This document shows positions 57,762-64,000 of a DNA stretch of 64,000 nucleotides, piece by piece (the first letter of the stretch is position 1; the number at the start of each line of letters is the position of its first letter). Source of the stretch: Opitutaceae bacterium (GTDB lineage: Bacteria; Verrucomicrobiota; Verrucomicrobiia; Opitutales; Opitutaceae); the NCBI GenBank assembly GCA_018667915.1, contig JABIRI010000141.1, forward strand, positions 40,022 through 104,021, in the 5' to 3' direction. The position numbers and the translations under genes are program-made. The notes beneath the pieces are model-generated. The model ran no database searches. It worked only from the letters and a program-made list of their open reading frames with translations, and was not told the origin of the DNA.

Positions 57762-58897
57762 GTTTCAGCTTTTGTCCCAAAACGTTCGTGGACGATTTCG
57801 CCGTCGTGAGTGATGAGGCAGCCTTGGAGAATCTCGTCCTCGCGATCGAGCGTCAGCGACTTAGCTTCGTCATCCCAGAAATGGGTGATCCAGGCGGCGA
57901 AGTTGGCCGCAAGCACTTGAGAAGCGTGAGTGGCGATGGTGTTTTCCAAGGACGTATCGCCGAGGATCGTGACGCCGTTCTCAGTCACGATATCTTCGCC
58001 GGGGCGGGCGCCTTCAACGTTACCACCCGTCTCGAGTGCCATGTCGACGATTACACTGCCGGCCTTCATGCCCGCGACCATGTCGGCGGTCATGAGAATC
58101 GGCGCTTTACGACCAAACACCTTGGCGGTGGTGATCACGACGTCGGCTTGAGCACATATCTTGGCCATGCCGGCTTGTTGTTTGGCCACCTGCTCGGGAG
58201 TGAGTTGTTTGGCGTAACCCCCGGCAGTTTGACCGGTGTCACCGAGATCGATTTTCACGAAGCGGGCTCCGAGAGATTTCACCTGTTCTTCGACCACGGG
58301 TCGCGTATCGAAAGCTTCGATACGAGCGCCGAGGCGCTTGGCTGTGGCGATGGCCTGGAGGCCGGCGACGCCGGCGCCGATCACGAAAACGCGGGATGGC
58401 ATGATGGTGCCTGCGGGGGTCATCATCATGGGTAATGCGCTGCGCAAGCGGGCGGCGGCCTGGATCACGGCCGCGTAACCGGCGAGGGAGGCCTGCGAGC
58501 TGAGGGCATCCATTTTCTGCGCCAACGTTGTGCGCGGGATCATTTCGAGACTCACCGCGCTGGCCTTGGCGGCCGCAAATTTTTCGAGCAAACTCGCTTC
58601 GTTGAACGGATCGAGAAAGCTCAGGTGCAGCGCTCCGGGTTTGAGCGCCGCGATCTGCTCGGGCGATGGCTTACGGACCCGCAGCACCAAGTCGGCGGCG
58701 CTTAGCGCGGCCGCGGAATCACCGACGAGTTCAACGCCCGCTTTGGTGTATTCGTCGTCGAGGTAGCGACTGGCCGTGCCGAGCCCAGGGTCGGCTTGCA
58801 CCGTGAGACCAAGTTTGATCAACGCGGCGGCGGTCGTAGGAGTGAGTGCGGTTCTAAGCTCGCCGGAGGCGGTTTCCGCAGGAACGTAGCAAATCAT
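57749..58897 (-). CDS. pntA: NAD(P) transhydrogenase subunit alpha, soluble part
   Basis: CYVPAETASGELRTALTPTTAAALIKLG; VFVIGAGVAGLQAIATAKRLGARIEAFDTRP; start reassigned to ATG 58897. Confidence 0.95.
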   Translation of the reverse strand: MICYVPAETASGELRTALTPTTAAALIKLGLTVQADPGLGTASRYLDDEYTKAGVELVGDSAAALSAADLVLRVRKPSPEQIAALKPGALHLSFLDPFNEASLLEKFAAAKASAVSLEMIPRTTLAQKMDALSSQASLAGYAAVIQAAARLRSALPMMMTPAGTIMPSRVFVIGAGVAGLQAIATAKRLGARIEAFDTRPVVEEQVKSLGARFVKIDLGDTGQTAGGYAKQLTPEQVAKQQAGMAKICAQADVVITTAKVFGRKAPILMTADMVAGMKAGSVIVDMALETGGNVEGARPGEDIVTENGVTILGDTSLENTIATHASQVLAANFAAWITHFWDDEAKSLTLDREDEILQGCLITHDGEIVHERFGTKAETLKS

Positions 58898-59057
58898 AAT
58901 GGACTGACGGGGTTTGTGGCGGGAAGAGTTTCCAACCGTCGAAGAGTGCAAACGGGAAGAATCGTGCCGACAACTCTCGAAGCGATGAATATTTCTGAAA
59001 ATTTTGTCTGATTGGCGCTTCCGATGTTTCTTTTCGGAATCCCTGCTCGGATACGCC

Positions 59058-59750
59058 TCATGATGGGGTCAATTTCCCCAACATCGTGAAGAAGCGTTCT
59101 GGTTCGAGATCCGGCACAACTAAGCCGGCGCCCGCCGCTTCCAACCGTTCGATATTTTTACCGCAGCCGATGAACGGAATTTCTAATGTTTGGGTTGCCC
59201 GCAAATCCCATTCGCCGTCACCCACATAGATAGCCGATTCGACGGACCGGTTGGCCCGTGCGGCTGCGAGGCGAATGATTTCGGGTCGCGTGATGCGGTC
59301 GGAACTCGTGGCCATGGGTAGCTCTTCCCACGGAATCCCGGCAGCGTTCAGCTTGAGGGCGATTGAGTCTTTCCAGTCTCCCGTAGCGATAGCACAGGAG
59401 TAGCCTCGAGTCTTGAGTTCCGCCAGAAGCTCCACCGCACCTTGGGTCGCTGGAAAAGCTTCGGGGTGTTTTCTGATATCAACCGCCAGCCTGTCCCTAT
59501 AACCCGCCGCCACCTCTGAGATTGTCTGACGTAGCGCCTCTTCGTCGCGATCGGGCAAGGCGGTGTGGACGATCGAAGTCGCAGTTACCTCGGTGATTCG
59601 ATCGAAAAACCCCTCCGTGAATGGTGCACCCGTTACGTCCAAAAATGCCGCTTCGAATGCGCTCCAATCATAAGATTCCCCACCCAATAACGTCCCATCT
59701 ACGTCAAAGATGATCAACGGAGCGGTGGGTTCTGCCGAGGGTGGAGTCAC
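59058..59750 (-). CDS. HAD family hydrolase (phosphoglycolate phosphatase-like)
   Basis: LIIFDVDGTLLGGESYDWSAFEAAF; YVGDGEWDLRATQTLEIPFIG; likely GTG start at 59750 overlapping the moaE stop. Confidence 0.88.
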   Translation of the reverse strand: MTPPSAEPTAPLIIFDVDGTLLGGESYDWSAFEAAFLDVTGAPFTEGFFDRITEVTATSIVHTALPDRDEEALRQTISEVAAGYRDRLAVDIRKHPEAFPATQGAVELLAELKTRGYSCAIATGDWKDSIALKLNAAGIPWEELPMATSSDRITRPEIIRLAAARANRSVESAIYVGDGEWDLRATQTLEIPFIGCGKNIERLEAAGAGLVVPDLEPERFFTMLGKLTPS

Positions 59751-60205
59751 GAGGAAGGCCCTGCGTCGTCGGTGGAAAACTCGCCCTTGGTCGCGCAGTT
59801 GATCCAAGTGGACTCACCCGCGACATAATGCTCCTTCTTCCAAATTGGCACGCGGGCCTTGAGCTCATCGATGATGAAACGGCACGCGTCGAACGCGGGA
59901 CCACGATGGGCCGAGGCGACCCCGACCCATACCGCCATATCACCGATCTGAAGATGGCCCACGCGATGCACGGCTTCTGCCGCGAGCAGGTCGAATTTCT
60001 CCCGCGCCTCATCGAGGATGCGGTTGCCTTCGGTTTCAGCCAGTTCGGCGTAGGCTTCGTATTCGAGCGACGCGACAGCCTGTCCCTCGTTGTGATTGCG
60101 CACCCAGCCCTCAAACGTTGCGCAGGCACCTGCCCGTTCGTGTTGAAGCGTGTTCGCGAGTTCGCTTACCGCGATGGTTTTTGAGGTGATTTTAAAATGC
60201 ATCAC
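59747..60205 (-). CDS. moaE: molybdopterin synthase catalytic subunit
   Basis: GACATFEGWVRNHNEGQAVASLEYEAY; HRVGHLQIGDMAVWVGVASAHRGPAFDACRFIIDELKARVPIWKKEHY. Confidence 0.95.
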   Translation of the reverse strand: MMHFKITSKTIAVSELANTLQHERAGACATFEGWVRNHNEGQAVASLEYEAYAELAETEGNRILDEAREKFDLLAAEAVHRVGHLQIGDMAVWVGVASAHRGPAFDACRFIIDELKARVPIWKKEHYVAGESTWINCATKGEFSTDDAGPSS

Positions 60206-60211
60206 GTCAAT

Positions 60212-60454
60212 TCAACCGCCGGCGACGGGGGGGATGAAGACGACTTCGTCGCCGTCGTTGACGGGGGCGGGCCACGGCCGAAATTCGCCATTCACCGCGG
60301 CGCGGAGGCGATCGACCGGAAGGGTGAAACCGTGTTGCGCTTGCAGCTCTTCGTAGAGCGACTGGGCGTCGACGGACTCCGTGCGGAGCTGCTCTTCGGC
60401 GTCACCGCGTTGTTCGCGCAGGATGGCGAAATATTTAACCGTAAGGGTTTTCAT
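60212..60454 (-). CDS. moaD: molybdopterin synthase sulfur carrier subunit
   Basis: Ubiquitin-like, ends ...DEVVFIPPVAGG (C-terminal GG). Confidence 0.92.
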   Translation of the reverse strand: MKTLTVKYFAILREQRGDAEEQLRTESVDAQSLYEELQAQHGFTLPVDRLRAAVNGEFRPWPAPVNDGDEVVFIPPVAGG

Positions 60455-60939
60455 GCGTCGCTTTGGTAGTCGGATTTCCCGCCAGTCTTGGTGATGAGAC
60501 GGGTTTCACGGATTACGATATCCTTGGTGACGGCTTTGCCCATGTCGTAGAGGGTCAAGGCGGCTACCGTGGCGCCGGTCAACGCTTCCATCTCCGCTCC
60601 CGTCTTGGCCGTCACCGCGACGCGACAATGCACCTCAATTTCGACGGACCCGTCGGTCGCGACTTCGCGCGGTTTTAGGCTCACATTGCAGTCTTCTATC
60701 GGCAGGGGATGGCAGAGCGGAATCAGTTCGCTGGTGCGTTTGGCGGCCATGATTCCAGCGAGACTGGCGGTCTGAAAGATCGGCCCTTTGGGGCCCACGA
60801 TTTCGGCCCCTTCGAGTAACTGGGCCAGGGGTTGAGGCAGGTGCACGATCGCCCTCGCGTGCGCGTTGCGACGCGTGATCGCCTTAGCGCCGACGTCGAC
60901 CATGCGGGGTTGGTTGTTATTATCGATATGCGAGAGCAC
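60451..60939 (-). CDS. moaC: cyclic pyranopterin monophosphate synthase
   Basis: SHIDNNNQPRMVDVGAKAITRRNAHARA; TSELIPLCHPLPIEDC; TGAEMEALTGATVAALTLYDMGKAV. Confidence 0.96.
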   Translation of the reverse strand: MLSHIDNNNQPRMVDVGAKAITRRNAHARAIVHLPQPLAQLLEGAEIVGPKGPIFQTASLAGIMAAKRTSELIPLCHPLPIEDCNVSLKPREVATDGSVEIEVHCRVAVTAKTGAEMEALTGATVAALTLYDMGKAVTKDIVIRETRLITKTGGKSDYQSDA

Positions 60940-60985
60940 GAGTTTTTTGAAATTACGATTTTGGATTTACGATTGAGTCGAGTGC

Positions 60986-62200
60986 TTAAATCCAGCGCCA
61001 GAGTTCGGTGGAATGACCGACCGAAAATTCGGTTTGGTCGGCGGGGAGCTCGACGAAGCCGTCGGTATTCAGGAGGCCCCCGAGATCTCCCGAGGTGTTG
61101 AATTTGGCGGGATGAGCGACGCGTTGACCGTCGGTTTGCGTCGAGATTTTAACGGGCAACATAAATGCCAACGGACGATCAAAAGTGAACGGCGCGGCAA
61201 GTATCACGGTCTCGGGGGTGACGGGGTTCGCGGCGCCCATTTGGCGCAAGGCGGGGAAAACGTAGCGGTGCAGGCAGGTGTAGGTGGAGACGGGGTTGCC
61301 GGGTAGGGCGAAGATGGGAGTATTTCGTGGTGTGGTGCCAAACCACAGTGGTTTACCGGGGCGTTGCGCGATGCCGCGCAGGCGTTCGGTCGCACCGAGT
61401 TCGGCGAGCACTTCAGGCACATGGTCTTTTTTGCCTTTGGAAACGCCGCCGGTCAGAACTACGACGTCGAATTTGGCGAGTATGTGGCGAAGGCTCGCTT
61501 CGATTTCGTTGCGGTGGTCGCGCAGATGAAAGCGTTCGATGTGGCCCACGAGGTTACTCTGAGTAAGCGCGGCCCGGATCGCGTAGTCGTTGGATTTACG
61601 AATTTGGTGAGGTGCGATTTGCGGCGTGCCCACATCGATCAATTCGTCGCCGGTTGCGATCACGGCGATGCTGGGTCGTGCAGAAACCTGCACCCGAGCG
61701 TTGCCAGTGCTGGCGGCGACTGCGATCTCTCGGCCGGTGAGCATAACGCCAGTCGGGACCAGTTTCTTGCCGGTGGCACAATCCGAACCGCAGCGGTGGA
61801 TGTTTTGACCGGCGATGCAAGGAGCGCCTTCGCGGAGTCGGATTTGGTCACCTTCGCGTTCGATATCTTCGTAGGGCACGATGGCATCGGCGCCGTCGCT
61901 GAGCACGGCTCCGGTGGCGATTTCGATGACCGAGGCGGGAGTGGTCAGGGAGTGGGCGATCATACCGGCGGCTTGAAATCCGGTGACCTGGAGTGGGCTC
62001 GTGGGGGAGGAGGCCCAGTCGGCTGCTTTCACCGCGTAACCGTCCATTGTCACCCGATCAAAGGCGGGCATCGGACGATCCGCGACGATTGGTGCGCGCA
62101 GAATACGGCCGTGCGCGTGTGCGATACCACAGTCCTCTATAGGCATTTTGGGCAAATGCTGAGCGATGGTGGCGGAGGCTTGGGCGGGGCTTGAAAGCAT
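60986..62200 (-). CDS. moeA: molybdopterin molybdenumtransferase
   Basis: DRPMPAFDRVTMDGYAV; IATGDELIDVGTPQIAPHQIRKSNDYAIRA; VVLTGGVSKGKKDHVPEVLAELGA; FALPGNPVSTYTCLHRYVFP. Confidence 0.95.
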   Translation of the reverse strand: MLSSPAQASATIAQHLPKMPIEDCGIAHAHGRILRAPIVADRPMPAFDRVTMDGYAVKAADWASSPTSPLQVTGFQAAGMIAHSLTTPASVIEIATGAVLSDGADAIVPYEDIEREGDQIRLREGAPCIAGQNIHRCGSDCATGKKLVPTGVMLTGREIAVAASTGNARVQVSARPSIAVIATGDELIDVGTPQIAPHQIRKSNDYAIRAALTQSNLVGHIERFHLRDHRNEIEASLRHILAKFDVVVLTGGVSKGKKDHVPEVLAELGATERLRGIAQRPGKPLWFGTTPRNTPIFALPGNPVSTYTCLHRYVFPALRQMGAANPVTPETVILAAPFTFDRPLAFMLPVKISTQTDGQRVAHPAKFNTSGDLGGLLNTDGFVELPADQTEFSVGHSTELWRWI

Positions 62201-62321
62201 GGTCGAGGAATGACTGTTGATTTTTAACGACGGTCGGCAACCTCGCGTTGACCCTTATCGAGGTGGATTTTCGGAGGCGCGGGATTGTGTAAGACGAGAA
62301 TCGTATGTGGAGTAGGTCTGC

Positions 62322-63344
62322 GTGTCTCACTCCAACGTCGCCGACAAACTCGACCGGCCCTTACGCGATCTACGGATTTCTGTCACGGATCGCTGCAATT
62401 TTCGCTGCCCGTATTGCATGCCCAAGGAGGTGTTCGGGGCGGATTACGCGTTTATGCGCGACCCGCAATTGATGTCGGCCGACGAAATGGTTGCGATCGC
62501 GCGATCGTTTGTTGAATTGGGGGTCACTAAGATTCGGCTGACGGGCGGTGAACCACTGCTGCGCAAGGATTTATGTGAAATTGTGCGCCGCTTGAAAACG
62601 GAAGTCGGGGTGCCGGAAGTAGCCCTGACAACCAATGGTTGGTTGCTCGCCCGGTATGCGGAAGAGCTGCGCGATGCGGGACTGGACCGGCTGAATGTTT
62701 CGGTCGATTCACTCTCGGCCGAGACCGCTGGGAAAATGAATGGCATGGGGCTTGATTCGCGACGCGTGCTCGAAGCGATCGATCTGGCCAGCAGTTTGGG
62801 ACTACCGGTCAAAATTAACACCGCAGTGCGTCGCGGGATAAACGATCACGAGGTCGAAGATTTGGCGGAGTATTTTCGCGCGCGAGGCCTTACCCTGCGG
62901 TTCATTGAGTTTATGGACGTGGGCAATTCCAACGGCTGGCAGTCCGAAGAAGTTGTCCCGGCTCAAGAAATTGTAGATCGGATCCAAGCTAAATGGCCGA
63001 TCGAACCCGTGGCGCCTGCCTATCGTGGAGAGGTGGCATCTCGTTATCGCTACCGGGATGGGGCCGGAGAAATTGGCATTATTGCCTCCATTACAGAGCC
63101 ATTTTGTCGCGATTGCCACCGGGCCCGACTCTCAGCGGATGGAAAATTGCATACGTGCCTGTTCAGCGCGCTGGGCTGGGATGTGCTTTCCGAGCTGCGC
63201 AAAGGTTGCGATCAAGAAAGCATAACTCGTTATTTAACAGATATATGGATTGGTAGGAGGGATCGCTATTCGGATGAACGATCCGAGCGTGGCGGGCGGG
63301 GGGATGCCGAACCCAAGCCCGAGATGAGTTATCTTGGAGGCTAG
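62322..63344 (+). CDS. moaA: GTP 3',8-cyclase
   Basis: LRISVTDRCNFRCPYCMP; IRLTGGEPLLRKDL; C-terminal cluster FCRDCHRARLSADGKLHTCLFS; ends in GG. Confidence 0.96.
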   Translation: MSHSNVADKLDRPLRDLRISVTDRCNFRCPYCMPKEVFGADYAFMRDPQLMSADEMVAIARSFVELGVTKIRLTGGEPLLRKDLCEIVRRLKTEVGVPEVALTTNGWLLARYAEELRDAGLDRLNVSVDSLSAETAGKMNGMGLDSRRVLEAIDLASSLGLPVKINTAVRRGINDHEVEDLAEYFRARGLTLRFIEFMDVGNSNGWQSEEVVPAQEIVDRIQAKWPIEPVAPAYRGEVASRYRYRDGAGEIGIIASITEPFCRDCHRARLSADGKLHTCLFSALGWDVLSELRKGCDQESITRYLTDIWIGRRDRYSDERSERGGRGDAEPKPEMSYLGG

Positions 63345-63459
63345 AACGGCGTAGGCTCTGGAGTGTTAAATAGGGTTGATACCCCAGTCATAGTGGGTAG
63401 TATTACCGCCCCTATTCGTCTTGTGTGGGTTAGGGAATTTACCCTATATTTCTCTCATC

Positions 63460-63909
63460 GTGTTTCCCCGTCGTATTTATAGCTCCGTAGTCTTTGGCCT
63501 GTTTTTGGCTGGAGCCCTGCATGGGCAGGTGCTGGTTGAGAGTTTCAAAAATGGCACCACGACCGATCCTAACTGGGTGTTCGCGGGGACGGGTTACACG
63601 CCCGTATTGACGGGAGATGGACTTACGCATGATGGCACCACTGATACAGCCGGTGACGGTTGGCTTCGCCTCACGAGTAACGGTGGCAATCAAGCGACCA
63701 GTGCCTACAACAACACGTCCTTCTCGGCGGAGGGCACCACGATCTACGCCTCATTCCAATACGCGTCGTGGGGTGGCAGCGGTGCGGATGGCATCGCATT
63801 TTTTCTGTTCGACGCGAGTAAAACTTTTAACGTAGGAGCCAACGGCGGCTCACTGGGTTATGCCCAGAAAGTAGGCACGGGAGCGGATGATGAGGTTGCC
63901 CTGATTTGA
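63460..63909 (+). pseudogene. secreted lectin-like protein truncated by IS insertion
   Basis: FPRRIYSSVVFGLFLAGALHGQVLVESF; GADGIAFFLFDASKTFNVGANGGSLGYAQ; reading frame ends at the IS junction. Confidence 0.65.
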
Positions 63910-64000
63910 CGGACACGGAGGTGGGGACCAAATGAAAGGTCCCTTATGAACAACAAGTATGATGCTGAGTTTAAGCGCGAGGCGCTGCAACTGTGGCGTA
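63907..64000 (+). mobile_element. left end of an IS3-family-like insertion sequence (continues past window)
   Basis: TGACGGACACGGAGGTGGGGACC terminal sequence followed by an OrfA-type start MNNKYDAEFKREALQLWR. Confidence 0.75.
63946..64000 (+). CDS. IS3-family-type transposase OrfA, 5' end only
   Basis: MNNKYDAEFKREALQLWR typical transposase HTH N-terminus. Confidence 0.7.
   Translation, partial: MNNKYDAEFKREALQLWR

Noticed and set aside
62201-62321. Possible Moco riboswitch in the moeA/moaA divergent gap (ACCTCG...CGAGGT stem)
   Set aside because: Only one short stem recognised; the conserved Moco motif architecture could not be identified. A covariance-model search would be decisive.
1-64000. 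tRNA, rRNA, CRISPR arrays or prophage modules
   Set aside because: None recognised by eye in either strand; absence not proven without tRNAscan/CRISPR/phage searches.

Overview
The window is chromosomal DNA with a Verrucomicrobia/Opitutaceae-like gene content (inferred from gene families; no search was run). It carries miaB and gmk, and two planctomycete-type cytochrome/TAT gene pairs (DUF1549/1553 + DUF1501 and DUF1552 + DUF1592). It has an 8-heme cytochrome broken by one in-frame amber codon, a TonB receptor, and a large polysaccharide/sulfate-ester catabolic region. That region holds six sulfatases, PhoD-like and other phosphoesterases, DUF1080 proteins, a LacI regulator and a clear myo-inositol oxygenase. 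Other features are a PIN/RHH toxin-antitoxin pair, gnd, pntAB, a divergent moaA / moeA-moaC-moaD-moaE Moco locus, and a lectin-like gene cut by an IS3-type element at the right edge. Signals most worth follow-up: (1) a four-helix-bundle (S23/IVP-like) gene enclosed by purine-rich terminal inverted repeats and a 9-bp direct repeat, with two solo copies of the same arm elsewhere, suggesting an undescribed small mobile unit; (2) a recurring TGTAACGGTTACA-like operator that outlines a LacI regulon; (3) MIOX operonic with a sulfatase; (4) nested GTCGGGC/GCCCGAC palindromes found only in convergent gene gaps; (5) an orphan AACCT-ATT-AGGTT palindrome matching the MqsA-type operator; (6) an unannotated kinase-like protein. 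All calls come from reading the sequence and the supplied ORF translations.
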